Shown here: positions 12,701 through 27,700 of the stretch, one piece after another
Layout of the letters: every line of letters begins with the position of its first letter
How positions within the stretch are numbered: the first letter of the stretch is position 1
Source of the DNA: Formicarius rufipectus
Lineage: Eukaryota; Chordata; Aves; Passeriformes; Formicariidae
NCBI GenBank assembly: GCA_013399695.1
Contig: VXAU01000684.1
Span: 176,908-240,907 of the forward strand
Length of the DNA: 64,000 nt
Direction of reading: 5' to 3'
Position numbers and translations under genes: made by a program
The notes under the pieces: generated by a model
What the model was told of the DNA's origin: nothing
Databases searched by the model: none
The model's input: only the letters and a program-made list of their open reading frames with translations

Positions 12701-15700
12701 AGTTTTTCTGAGGTTTTCTGACAATCTGAATTAAGACTTGGTTTTAGTGGGAAATAGGAAGGGAGAGCATGAACCCCAAGTCCAGGGAAGATGACTGGGC
12801 TATGAATAACACCTTTGAATAAGAGTCCAAGGATGATAATACTTGAATCATTGATACTTTATAATAATTTATGTTACCATATTATCAGCACCTTACAATA
12901 ACATTTTTGTAATATTATAACAATGTAATATTATAATACATAATTCATACTACTTTCTATATCGGTACTTTGAAAATACTAAATAAGAACCAGAGCCTGC
13001 AAGTTATATCTGCTGACAATCAGCCACTTTCAACACTTCTTCACATGAACAAGAAGACACTGAATTAAATCAGCTTTTATAATTATACAAAGCTGAGAGC
13101 TGCAGGCTAAAGGAAAGAAGCGAACACTGAAGCAATATTTTTTCATTCAACATTAAAAGTTTACTACAGTCCAGTAGTGTTCAAACAGACCTGCTGCTGC
13201 CTTCTGGAGCGTAAAAGCTTGGATTTGGGGTGCAACAGTGGAAATTTTCCCTTCTGAAATGATGGAAGGGTCCAGTTTGGTGATTTCCAAACTGTCATTT
13301 AGGTTTGGTTGAGTTATTCCTCCCTTATTCGTTTTACTTTTTGTTTTTCTGTTCGGAATCTTAGGTGGGAACTTCATTTTTAATTTTTTGCTATTTTCCT
13401 GCAAGTAAAAAGAGTAAGAGTTACATACAAAAGAGTCTTTTCAATTCAGAAATCTAAACTCGAATGAAGTGTGTAGAATATATAACAACCACACCCTGCT
13501 CACTACAGAATCTGTTCTTAAGCTGCTAAAATTGCTATAAATATGGAAAAATTAATAGTTGGTGCAGTGGCATGGGTGAGAAAGCCCCGAATTTCTCAAA
13601 GGACAAGGTTGGTTACCTTTGTTGTAGAACTATCACTGGTAAACAGGCGAGAGCTTCTTCGAGGCAGTGAGTTTGGTGGAGCAGCAATTGTTGGGCTCAA
13701 TACCTGAGGTGTTGTACTAGGAACAACAAACGAAACACATGTTAAAAAATAAAGTGCCTAGCTCCACTTTTAATAACAACAGCTGTTATGTTTGTTTTAA
13801 ACAAAGATGCTCAAGTACCATAGCACAAATACTCTCATTTCAAGGAATAAAACCCCTAAATCTACTTGTTTTATGTCAATAACTTGAGCACAATTTCCTT
13901 CCAGCACTTTTTATTTACTGATGTAACTATACAGGAGATTTAAAGGTTTAATGTAAATTATTTTAACAAAAAACTGGACTTATTTCACCTATAGTTATTT
14001 CATCCAAAGAGGAATCCTGCAGGAACACCAACACAAATAACACACCAAATTCCTCCAAGAAAGGAGGTGCAAAAGGCAATAGCAAGATGATGTGTTTTTA
14101 CCTTGTCTGTGGACCAGAGCTCTGTGTTTGTGCAACAAGGACAGGAGTGACTTCCCGGCTATTCCCACTCTGGGAGAAGACAGATTTTGTTCCAGCCTGG
14201 CTTATCCTGCTGACAGCCTGCACAACACAGAGTTTCTACAGGTTTGTTATTATGTCACTAAGGAATCAACATGTGCCCACCAAACACTGCCCAAGGAGGA
14301 GAAATACCATTATTTCGATAAAGGGGAAGAGTTCCCCTCATCCCAAGGAGAAACCACCAAGACTGCTTCTTGTTCTACCTGTTAAAATGTCATTAACACC
14401 AAGTTTATCAACTTTATGCACCTTATTTGAAGATATAAAATCTCCATCTAGTGGCAAGAAACTGTATGTTAAAATGTTTGTGAAACTATAAAAGGGAATT
14501 AAAAGGCATCATATTTAAAGTTCCTTCTTTGCAGAAAGTTGTAAAAAAAAAAACAAAACAACAAAACAAACAAACAAAAAAACCCCACCAAACAAACAAA
14601 AAAAAACCACCGTGGAAAGAAAAGATTTTTGAATTACCCTTTTACAGTCCCATCCATTCACCACTGACACTGCATGGTACATGAGCCTGTTTTAGCACAC
14701 CTGTCCACAGCATAAATCAGTATTTCCCAAATTAATCTACTCCACAAGCCTTTAGAGCAGACACAGAACTCAAGTGCTTAATCAAGAAGGCACCTGAATT
14801 TTACAGCACAGAAAAACACCTACAGTCATTACAAGTCAGTGGAACACACACATTTTGGTACCTTTTGTTTGCCACAGGTTACATGCCTCAGCACCAAAAC
14901 ACCGTCTTAACTCCCTGAAGATACAAAATGTGCACTTTGGTGCCTTCCCAGGCACAGCTGAGCTGTGGAAACTCACAGCTGTGGACAGAGCCCTAAGGAA
15001 CAAGCTTAGGCAGAAATTCATTGTCTGATGGGTTCAGAACAGATTCTACTCAACCTATTTTTTAAAAGCCAAAAAAAGTCTTGCTGCCCAGTCCAGGGAC
15101 TCAGCACTGGCTCTTGGGAAGGGACCAGAAATGGTCAAGTGGGATCAACAAAGCACAAACACCACCAGTTCCTGCATCATCCAACCTTCTAATGCTCTGT
15201 CCTTCCCTTCTCAGCTTCTGGTATCAGAGGCCAGTTTAGGCAGCCACAGACACACCTGCCCACTCAGATAGGAAGCCTTTGGATTCATCCCAGTGTTCCA
15301 TTCCCTTACGCAAGTGTTTCCTAGGAAACTGCCTCTGCTCAGCCTGGCACAGTCTCACCACAACTCCACCAAACCTCGCCTCACTCAGGAGTTGAGGCAA
15401 CACTGGCCAAGTCACTATTTGCACTGAACAAAGAATGGACCAGAACTTTATTAAAATGGATTAAACATTTGTGTTTTGGCAGTAGCATTGATGCATCTGG
15501 GCTCAGAATGTAAGCATGGAGTGGTAAATTTACACCTTGGTGCTGTTGTGTCATACTCAAAGCAACAGCACAGCAGCAAATGCAACTTGATTCCCTCAAA
15601 ACTCTTCAGCTCTCAGGACTGCACTTCACTATTTCCATTTTCAGACCCGTGGAAACTGCTCCCTCCACAGGCACAGTCCACCACAAGCCAGTGTTTTCAA

Positions 15701-18700
15701 ATGCACTATGGCAAACTGCTTGGTCCTGGGCAGCTCCAGCCTGGTAACTGGATCAGCCATGTGGAGCACTCTCCCAGCAGGTTGTTTTAGGATAGCTCCC
15801 AAACTTCCCTTTCAGAAGTGCACAGCAGGATGGGCACCAAGATTTGTCCAGAGCACACATGGAAATTCAAATCCTGCTTTTCAACGGATTCAACACTATT
15901 ATTTGCACCAAGTTGTTACTTCAATGAGTTGCCCCCATATAAAACCTCTATATTACACCCCTCCTGCAAATTCTAGATTTACTAAAAATGGGGGGAAATC
16001 CTCAGGTTTTTTGTTTTTAGAAAGGAACAAATAGTTCTTCAACTGTCACCAACATTCCAGCTCTCATTTATCACTATGGCAACTGTGGCAGTTTCTCCCT
16101 GAGTAAAAAAACCACAATTTTTAGTCTCCTCTACACAAGACATCACTGAGTGAAACTGCACCATTCTCTCAGTTCCCCACAAACCACCAGCAGGACTTTT
16201 ACGACTCTAGTCTGTAAACTTGAGTTCCAGAACTGCTTGCAAGAAAGCAGTAGCCTCAGCTCCTTCTGAAAATACATTAATTAAAACTTGAAACTCCAAG
16301 TCTTTACACTCCACCCTGCACATGGAAAAGTTGGACTCTTTTGTTGTTTGCACGCATCAATATTTGCAAAGTCTTCTGTGATGGGAGGTGGACAGAAGAT
16401 GCAGCAACTTCCTCGGGTTACTCCAGCAGCACCAGCAGGGCAGCCTGGATACGTCTGTGCATTTTAGGTGGGGACAAAACTCAGCTCACATGTTTTGTAA
16501 TCTGTATTATGCGTTATTCTTTAGGGTACACTGCAATGTCAAGCTCTTTTAACAGCAACTGTGTCCCAGAATGCAAAGTACCTTCTTTGAAGGTGCTCCG
16601 GTGGATGGCACATCGATTACAGATGAAGAGTTGGTGTAGTTTTGTAAATAGGACCCATCTCCAGGGCTTGGGGTTTCTAGTGGCAAAATTCCAAAGCTGA
16701 GAACAAAGTAAAGAGGAAGGATCAAGTCCAGTGTTACACCAGGAGAGCTGCCCTGATCCTGGGGTCAAACAGGGACCCACATCATAAAACATCCTGAGCT
16801 GGGAGGAACCCACAGGGATCACTGATCCAACCCCTGGCCCTGCCCAGACACCCCAAAATCCTACCCTGTCCCTCAGAGCATTGTGCAAACCCTTCTGGAG
16901 CTCTGGCAGCCTCAGGGCTGTGCCCACTGCCCTGGGGAGCGTGTTCAGTGCCCACCACCCTCTGGGGGAAGGACCTTTCCCTGAGATCCAACCTGACCCT
17001 CCCCTGACAAACAAAATCAACTTTATCACTGATTTTTATCACTTGATGACAACCCTCTGTATCTTACTACCCATATGTATATAAGACACTTTAACAGAAA
17101 ATATTCTTATTCCTAAAATCAAAGACTACAGAACTTTGCCTGCCTGCAAAACACCCAAGACACAGACCATCCATGGCTTGGACCACAACAGTAAGATACA
17201 CAGGACACAGCAGATATTTACTTGCTCTTTCCAAGACAACTATTTTTCAAGAAAAGCTGTTCAGAGTAGCCTTTCATAATAAAGTTTGTTCCAGAGCAGA
17301 AACATATTCCCTGAAAAGATTTTTCCAGTGTGAACATGGCAGTTCTGAATCAACAATTCCTCTTCAAATCACCAACTATTTGGAGATAACAGTACTGGGA
17401 CCGAGGAGCAGTTGCTGAAGTTGTTTAGTTTTCACTTCTGCAGCATGTATTTATATTTGCAATATTCCATCAACACCTTTGAGTGTGCTGTGCAGCACAA
17501 AGTTCCCTGTTCAAGATCCCAAGTCACCAACAGCACAGCTGCTGTCCATGCCAAGGACTCACCTTGGAGTTAGTGGGCTCAAAGCTGCAGGTCCCCCCAG
17601 TAAACTCCGTCCAGTTTTTGGTTTATTTTGGGCCTGTTTGGATAATATGGCAGTTCCTGAGCCCAGAGGGACAGAATCAGATGAAATCACAGCCGAGTCA
17701 ATGTAAGACACAGGAGAATCTGAGTTCAAGGAGGAGTACTTTGAATTGGAGGATTCTAAGTTGATCCTGTTCAGTTCCTGGAGAATGGAAGGCAACTGTT
17801 AAATACTCACAGTGTGGCTTAATTAACACTTTTCAATTAAGCTGGAAAGACTGATTTCAGCAAGCAATTTCCCAAGGATTCCAGCAACACTCACAATTGT
17901 GTCCTGGGGCGTTTCCATGAGCACACTCTCAGGCTGCCTGTGGGATATACTGTGATTAGACACCAACGTTGTGCAAGTGTTGGGCAGGCAGCTACTGAAG
18001 TTCTGTAAAGATGTTAGTTTAAATGTTTGGTCAGGGTCTGGCTTTTCACCTGTAAGAGTGGAAAGAGATTTAAAGAGTTATTCCTGAGTCTACAGGATGA
18101 ATATTCAGTCTGAAAAAAGGACAGGGGACAAAATATCTCAGAAGTCTTTAAAAACATTTCATGGAATCACAGAGTGGTCTGACTTTGAAAGGACCTTTAC
18201 TATAACCCAGTTACAACCCCCTGCCATGGACAGGGACACCTCCCACCAGACAAGGCTGCTCTGGGGCTCCTTTAGACTACAAACCCCTGCACAAACAATT
18301 TTATTAAAAAACAGACTTCTTTCTTCAATTTACTCTCAGATGAGAGTTTCTAAGGGTCTACTAGTTGTAGGTAGGAAAATTGCAGGTGGTATTCTTAAAC
18401 GCAAAAATGTATAACTAGTGAAAATGAAAGACAACAAAACAAAAGTTCTAAATACTGGCTAAGTATTTTAAATTCACTGTTACACAGAAACCCACTCCAA
18501 AGAGTTCTACTGGCATTTCCCTTACTAGTTTTGGACAAGGAGTAAAATAAACTACACCAAAAGTGATGGCAAAATGGAAAGGATAACATAACCAGACACA
18601 CAGAAAACATTTCCAGGAGTAAAAGAGTTCTGCAGACTCACCTATTTCACATAGTGATTCAAAAGGGGACCAGAGGAAAGGATTTAAACTAAGGCTCTTT

Positions 18701-21700
18701 TGGTAACATTCTGATCCTTTGGCAAGCCGGTCTGTCTTGCTGCAAAAAGAATGGAACAGTTCATAGGGAAACATAAGAACAGCACTTTTGTTCAAGAGGG
18801 CTTTTCAGAAGAGCAGTTGAAAAACAAAAACACGTTGAGAGGCACAGCAACATTCCTCACTTTTCAAGCCACAGAGAAATACTGAGTCCTTTTGAAGTTA
18901 TTTGACATATTTAGACACAGTTGTCAAAAAAAGTTGCATAAGCACTAGAATAGCTTGAGAATTTTCATTTTAGGAAGATGCTGTTCTTTGCAACAGCTTG
19001 TGCCTTTTTTTGCAAACAGTAACCTGATTGCCAGCCTTCCAGCCATTTTAAACATTATGGATACTATTTCTGCATACAAATTAGGGGCTAAACTTAAGTG
19101 TTTGGCTACAACGACATAATTCTGAAAATAATTGGGAACAGATATATTAGAGAAGAATCCAAACACCCCACTCTTCCTATTCAATCACCCCCATTTACCA
19201 AAATCTTTCATGAATTTGGGGAAAAGCAGAACACTGAAATTTGTCAAATTATTCTGCCTGGCATAGCCAGAACTTTGATTTGAGTTATAGTTACACATGT
19301 GCAAAATATATACAGAAAAACTGAAATGGCAAAACTGAGAAATAGGCCTTGAGAGTTTTCTTTAGGGAAGAATAGAGAGTAACTCCAAAGGTTAAAAAAA
19401 AAAAAAATGAACAAGACTCTTGGAATTCATGCTTAACCACCTGGGAAAGAGATTTCTGCTTTTTGTAATCCAAATTAGGTGGATTCCACAACTATCCACC
19501 TGCATCTCTCATGCCCCAGAATGGTGTAACCCAGAGACAGGTATGTCCTGTGGTGACTAAAGATACATTTAGTTAACATTGGGCTTGGCCAAATTAAAAC
19601 TCCCCAAACTTTATTGGGCAAAATTAAAAAAAAAAACAAAAACAACTTTACCAGTAGACATGTCCCAGTAAGGAGAGTGTAAAGCATGCAGAGTCACCAA
19701 ACTCCATAACAATGTCATCATGGCTTTTCTGTTTATTCAACACTCCACCAGATAAGATCTGCTCTCCTTCTGCAAGCCTTTTTAAAAAACAAGAAGTTTA
19801 AAGGGGTTACAAGGCTCACAGTATTGGCAGTCCAGTGTTTTCACCCTGCTGCAAACAAAAACAGAAACCCACTGTCAGTGTTCACAGGTTTCAAACCACA
19901 AACCAGTTCCTGCAAATTAATATTAAATAACTGATGGATTCCTCTAAAACAGGGAAGTTCAGGACTCTGAAGATGAACAGTTCTACTGGGAGGGAGGAAA
20001 AACAAAAACAAACCAACATCCCACACTACTCCAAAACCAGAGACACAAAATACAGCATGACTTTTCCAAAAGTGATTAATCTCAGGATTGTGAACAAGAC
20101 TGGTTTCTGAAGGTGCTTTACCTACTCACAAGCTGAAACAAGGCTTAATTTGCTTTTGTTTCCCAGAGAAATACAATCTGAAAGGCCCCACATGATCAGT
20201 TAAGATCCGGTTTTGGGATATGGCACAAATTCTGGATTTTAATGGCCTATTTTCTTGCAAGAAGGGCTCAAAAGGAGAGCAAAAGCTCAGTCTGCATCTA
20301 CTGCACCTGGTACCACTCATATAGAATGGGCCACCCACTGTCAGACCTGAAAGTGACTTTGTACAACTTCTGGCCACGGGAGGCATCTTCTGGCATCTGA
20401 CACCAACACCTGCACCTTCCATGGAAGATGCAGAAACCTGTATCCTGATAGTTCCAGAAGTGGCAAAGGAAACACAAGTCAAGACATCCTGGTTACTCTA
20501 AAGATGTCAAAGGACTTGTCTACTAAGAGTAGCCAAGATTAAGGAGCTTTCTCTGCACACTCTGGAGAGGCCTGTGAAGGAAGTGGCCAATCCTTAATGG
20601 AAACACACTGGAAACATTTTGGGGAAAATAGGCAAAGCATCAGAGAAACACAAACCCAAAACAAATGCTCCATTAGTCATCTCTGCAATCAATGTTTTCT
20701 CCCTGTACACAGCTTGACAACTCCTGTCTAAGCTATTCAACACCTTTTTGAGGTTTCTGCAACATGGGTTAATTCTTGTTACATCTGTATCTGAAAGCAG
20801 AACAGATTCAACCTACAATCTTATTGCTGAAGGACCAGTGAATTTCTAGTTTATGCAACACAAGGGCTTTCAAAGAGAAATCCAAGCCAAAAACCAAAAT
20901 GCCTTTGTAACCCTGGAGAGAATATAAAGGATTTACTTACTTGCTGAGGTCCACACAACATTTTGCAAGCAGGTATTTGCACTGGGGGGTGGTACAGCTG
21001 TGTCCCTTTAGGAGCCTGTAAGCTTTATAGGCCTTTCCTGAGCGGTAGTAACACGTTGCCAGTAAAAACAGTGCTTCTTCTGAGTGTACTGAAAAGGAAA
21101 AAAAATATATATATTTTAAAAATCATCACTTAGTTGTTTATTATTTTAATACAAAGAATTTAGAGGCAGGGACTAAAAGGCATCTGGGACAAGATGGAAG
21201 AAAATGGGTCTATCAGAAATAAATCACTGGATGAAGTGCATTTCTTGATGTGTTGGCATTTCCCAAACTTCCTAGGCCATTTCCTTGAATAGCCAGACCA
21301 ACTCCTAATACCTGCTCCTGGAAGAGAACTTTGATCCTTCTGGATACCCAGAGAAGTGATTATCCACCTGGTTGTGAAAACAACAGCAAGTCAAGCCACT
21401 CCAGAGCTACTTGAACGACCTTTTGGCCACACCAAGATCCAGCTCAAAGTACCACCACACCTGCTCCTGACACTTTGCACTTGTTTGAGCAGTGCATAAA
21501 CACTGGCACAGCCATGGCTGACAGGAAGCACAAAGGCTTTCAGAAGGAAGACCTATTCCAGCCCAAGTAGCCAGTTTTAAGTTCAGTTTTAGTGGTCTTT
21601 TTGTGTTTGCAATTTTCCTTCTGTTCCTGTTCTGAAGCATTTGGTGCTTTACCTTCACATCACTTAGTGGAGCAGATTTGCTGATTTTAATGACTATTAA

Positions 21701-24700
21701 AGTCAGTGAGTGACTAGTCACCTCTTCCCAAACACTGAGTCTTGCTCTTCTTGCTGCCTACCCTCACTATATGATTGGGAACCATCACCATTCAGATGCT
21801 TATTTTATTTTGGGAACTAGTGACAGGGATAAGCTCTCCTGGAACCTGGATGGGGCACTGAGTGACCTGGTCTACTGGGAGGTGTTCCTGCCCAGGGCAA
21901 GGGGCTAGAAATGGATGGGCTTTGAGGTCTCTTCCTACCCAAACCAGTCTGATTCTATAAATCCTCTTCCCAAGGTGAGGAGATTTTACTCAAACAGCTC
22001 ATGCAGGTTTGAGATTGAGGCCAGGCTGCTTGATTTCACTTGTGATTACAACATAAAGGACAAAACTAACCCCTGAAGTAACTTTAAACTCTTCCTATAA
22101 GCTCACAGAACCTGTACAGCCACAGTGATTTTGTATTCCCCCAATGTTACACTCAAACCACTCTCACACGATATATTTTAAATCAGAGGCTGTCCATGAG
22201 CACAAGCAATCTCAAACTCCAAACAATTAAGAAACTCACAGTACTTTATTTTTCAGGTCATACTATCCTGCAAATAGAATTCAGCATTAAAAGAAACAAT
22301 TTTGCTGTTTGTTCATCTACCTACAGGGAACTCTTCAGAAAAATCAATCTGAGCACTGTACAAAAACCAATTTGGGAAATCTGCCCAAACCCTTTGCTAC
22401 ACTGAAAACAAACTATTATAAGTTTGTGCCATCATCTAGACAGTGACAATGGAAACTAAAGACCCAAACAGAGGACATTTTATCGGCCTTACTCTAAAAC
22501 ACCAGAAGATCTTTCTGAAAGTTCAAATTAAATCAATTTTTATCTACAATTTTAACAGCCTCGGAGTTCTGGGAAACGATCAAGCCACAGATATCCCCAC
22601 AAGGGCAATAATTGCAGGTGGACTTAAAAGAAGTTCTTCTCAGGGTGAAATCACTACTGCCAACGTAGAGACACTGGATTCAAGTCCTGCAGCTTCTACT
22701 CTGCAGAGTAACTACTTATTTTAACCAGGAGCCAGATGTTTTGTTAGCAGCTAATTGCTTGCACCAAGTGACAGCATTCATGCTGCTTTCTCTCAGCACT
22801 GCTGGTCACTGAAAAAAGCCATTTGAAGTTCTCTTGCAGAGAATTATTCTGTAGAGATGTGTCAGTATCAAGTCAGGTGTTTTTCTCTTGGCTGCTACAA
22901 AAAGTGGATTCTCTTCACTCCTACATCTTTGCAATTACCTTCAACCCACCATTTCTGTCACCCCTAAAACACTATTCCCTTCATGCACGCCTGGATTATT
23001 CAAATAATGTTCTACACAACACTTATAAGCACCAGATCAAAGACCCCAGTTTTCACTTGTAACCTTGACATGAGGAAAAAGTCTTTTTTTAATCAAAAAA
23101 ATCAGGTTTGTGCTTCCACTGTAAAGAAGTGAATTGAGAGCACAGCAGGCAAAACATTTCACTGCAAAATAGAGCATGAAATAGCTTATACAGCTTAACT
23201 CACTTTATAAGCTCAGGTTGTTTAGCATTAGAAATCACCTGATGCTTTTATTTCAGCTTAACCGCTTGGGGTTTCTTTCCTGTTAGTGATTAGGGCACAA
23301 CACCTTTCAAGATAGAGAAAAAATGACCAGTACTGAAGATAAAGAAGTACAAAAGAACAGAAAGCTTACCCGAGGTCCTGGAAGAAAGGGTAGAGGAATA
23401 AAAGGGGTTAAAACACAAGAAAAGTGTTTAAAGGTCCCAGGAAAAGTACAGGTTTGTGTTACTGCTGCCTGCTCAGTATCCAAGACAGCCCTGACCTGAG
23501 AGCACCACAACGAAGTAAGAATCCACAGGAATTCAACAGGAGGTACCTGCTCCAAAAGTTCAGATTCTCACTGTCTCAATTTCTCCCACCATGGCAAGAT
23601 TCTCTCTTCCAGCCAACACACCAACCAACATATTTGAACATCATTATTAGCAAAGGCAGCTTTCAATGTCAAGCCAGTTTGTAGAATTCAGGTGCTGTAC
23701 CTACACTCAAGGGCCCTTGGAAGACATGTCATGTTTAAGGTTATTACAATAAGCAACACACTCCCATTTGACACCAGAAAACATATCACTGTAAACATTG
23801 TACCTAAACACACAGCTCCAAGTTTAACATTTTCAGGGAGGTTTCACTGTAAAACAACTTTGCTGCTGTTCCACGCTTTGATTTTCCAACCTAACTGCGA
23901 GGCATTCTTCTGCTTTCCCCAAGCAGAAAGTGAAACTTCATTATGAGAACAGGAAGAAAACAAAGCTTGAGCAGAGGCTCAAAAACCCTAAAAATGTTTA
24001 AAAAAGGGCATCAACTTTATATTTGTAAAGTACATACCTTCTGCATACAACCTCTCTGCAAGGAACACAGCATCGCGATACGCATAGTGGTTAAGTGCTT
24101 GCCATATAGCAGCCTGCAAGGCAAGGAGACAATCTGAATTCAGAGGGAGCTTTAAAAATGCAAAATTTATTAGCTCTTACTGTCAAAAGGCAAAGTTCAA
24201 TTAGGTTTAGTGGAGTCACTAAAAAAAAAAAAAAAAAGGAGGGGAAGGATAAACATGCCAGTCAAGGTTTAGCTGTTTGAACTTAAAAAACCCACCAAAC
24301 TTACACTGCAGTCATGAACTAATCCAAGACCACTGCTCACTCAGTCACAATCTCCTAAAAATCTCAGAAATAGTGGGTTTTAGCCTGGTGCAAAACTCAA
24401 CAGCAGTGACTGCAAACTACTACCAAACAAAGCATTAAGGAAATGCAGAAGGCAAACCCACTCCCTACAAGTCACCCAAGTATCCCATTAAACCATCTCC
24501 TTAGATGTCCCAACAGGACCAGAAATCACATGGTCAAGATGGTCAATATGAAACTTGTGCTGGTTAAAATATGTTATATTATACAGGACTTTCTCTGAGG
24601 AGGCATCAGTGTTCCCTTAAGGGCCAAGATGAACATGATCCACTGCTTTTTGGGTGGTGTTTTATTTGGGTCGTGGCTCATCAGCCACCTTTCACTGCCA

Positions 24701-27700
24701 CTAATTAGGCTTGTGAAGAAGCACCTGAGAATGAGTGAAATGCAAATTAAAGGGACAAAGTGAACACATACAGCCATACAGAACAAAACCTACTTCTGAA
24801 TGTAGCTCATGACTCACACTTGGTCAAATCCAGCTTCCCTGCTCACAGGTAGTTTTCATGAACACCACGTCTGAGGTTGTGATAGCCAATATTTGTGCAG
24901 ACTGGAAAGATGGCACCTCCCCAGTGAAACACAAACACATCCAGGTGTACAAAGTGTGCACCAGTAAAGCAGGTGTCATAATCACTTGCATTTCTGTCAC
25001 CATCAGCTGAAGTACAAGAGCTGCCCAGTTAAAGGCAAAGGCTGGGGTATGAGCATTTCAAACAAACTACTTGGCCAATTTTCTTCAGATCAGATGAAAA
25101 GTTGCCTGTTATGTGTAAAAGAGGGGTGGTATGGGAAAAATAATGTCTTTTAAGATCTGTTCAGTCTTTCCTCCCCACCTAGTACAAGGGTGATGGTGTG
25201 CTCTGAGGGTTAGGGTCAGGACAGCAGTTCCTTCCCATGTCTTTGCTCCAGTTCTGAAGCTGATTCCCACCAACAGCAAAGAGCCATTCTGCAGTAGTTT
25301 TGTTATCAGTGATCCTATACAAGACCTGAACTTAAAGCCCTGTGGTCTAGGATTTCTCTAATATTCATCAGCAACCGAAGACAGGCAAAATAAGCTTCTG
25401 ACACTCATCAAATACTCCAAAACTAAAAGAAATCTTCCACAGTCAAAGCAATACCACCCTGCAACACAATTCCCAGTGGGAAAGGCAAGCGCCAGTTTCA
25501 TCTGAAAAAAAATAATCCAAACATCACAGTTACATGTACCATATGCTACTTCTTCCAACACAAACTTGACAAACACAGGGTGTGAAAACGGTGCAAGTTC
25601 TCTTCACAGGAAGCCCACACAGCCATCATGAACAGCACACAGAGAGTGCCCAAGTACTATACAGGATGTTGTACACAAGGTCTTCACAGAGAGACCGCCT
25701 TCTCCCATCAGCAGATTCCAAGAACACACTTAAATAGCCAACAGGTGCTTTCAAGCCTATGTGAAGGGATTTGAAAGTACTTAAAAATGAATTCTCTTAG
25801 CTCCTTATTATTTCTCTCTGGTCGTACTCCACACTTAGATAAGAGCAGCCTGAGTCTCCCTGCACTGATTATTCCCTCTTTACCTTGAACCACTTCCAGG
25901 CTGTCCATGGTTCCACACAGAGAGCACGGTACAAACACTGAGACAGAAGGTCAGGGCTAAAGCCTTTCTAGCCATACCCCAGTGAGAGCAGCCCAAAAGA
26001 GCAACCCCTTTTGTCTGGCTTCCAGAAGCAGCTCCTCCTTTACTAAGTCACAAGTGACACTCGGATGAATCCAGTCAAGTTGCGCAGGTTAAAAACCCTG
26101 TCTTTGCAGGGTTGTAACTCAGCAAGCTTACAAAACAAAGGTGTGGGGGTGGGAGTGGTGAAATCAGGGTCATTTGAGTTCTCAAACAAGAGCAAGTTGC
26201 CAGGAACAATCCTGCCAAAGGCTATGAGGGGACACAAGGGATTTGGGGCCCTGTCACAGCCACGTTATAACAGTGACACTACACACCAGCTCAAATAACA
26301 ATCGCTGCTGAGCAGAGTCCCAGGGAAAGCAGGAGTGGGCTGGTATAATTATCCCTGCTATGCAGCAATTGTCATTTTGCAGCTCAAAAGGTGCCTCCTG
26401 CCCTGAACTGACCAGTGTTGAAGTCTGGAACCTCACATATACTCCCCTAAAAGAGCAGGATGAGGAAAGGAAGGCAGCAGGGAATCAGCCATACCTATAC
26501 AGTGACCATTGTCCATGAGAACAGATATCTAAACTATATCTGTGTCTCAAAGTAAGACTCCTTGTGCACCTTTTAGGACAGGAACATTGATCTCTTCAGA
26601 GCACAGTAATTTACTTTGTTCTAGCAGAAGCACATGGCATTAGTGGTATTCAATAATTGCTAAACCACAGCAGAAGATATTTTCAGCCCTATTCTCGGGG
26701 CTGCATCACAGACAGGAGGGAAGCTGGAAACGTCTCCAAAGTTTTACTGAAGCGTGTTCACAGAGCAGATGAATCTCCAGGTCCTAAACATTCAGTTTAA
26801 AAATTACTGATTTGCAAATGCAAAGTGGACAGAGAATTCCAAAACAACCACATCAGCTGCAGCCCTGCAGTAAAGCATCCTCAGAGAGAAAAGCAAGAAA
26901 GTAAAATCACAGGCAGGTCCATCTTCTATCCAGAAAATCCTGAGTATTGTCCAAGTGTCGCTTCACTTCTAAGCCAAAGAGCTCCTAAGAGACATTCTCT
27001 TCTGACAGTTATATAGCCTTGGAAATTATTTTCTAAACTTTTTAGCCTGTATTGCCAAGCTAAGCAGATTCTACCATGATTTAAGATGTCTTCGGGGGGG
27101 AGCAGAGAGGAGGAGAGCTCTGGGTGAGCTGTGCTGCATTTCCCAGTTACCAAACTCTGCCCACTGAACAGACACTGCACGTCTGCAGCCAAGTTCAAGC
27201 ACCATTCAAGTGAGTCACAGCAGATGATCACCTTGAACAGCTGAATTCCAAGCAAAGTGCTCATTTTGTTTCCAAGATGTTTTGCAGAAGAATTTGGAAG
27301 GCATCCAGCACATTGGATACAAAGTTTTATGCTGGAGTTGAAGGGTTTTAAATCGACATCAGGGAGTACAAGAGAGCTGTAAACTCTGGCACTTTGTTCA
27401 TCTTAAAGAATTAAAAAAGTTACTAAAAACCTAACCAGGATGTCTTTTGGAATATTAATTTTCTGTAATTACAGCACAACATTTGTAAGGTTGCAGAGAT
27501 TCTGTTATTTCTCTGTCATGCTGTGGTAGACAAATAATATCACAACTGTAAGGATATAAGGATAGCATTTTTTCCTGGAATGCTGAGCCCTGTAGACATC
27601 TGAAAGGCTTGGAGAGAGCTGACAGACAGGAAAAAATCTTTGCAATGACAAAAATGAGAACTAGTGTTTAAAAATAAGAAAAACAGAGCTAAGTACACAA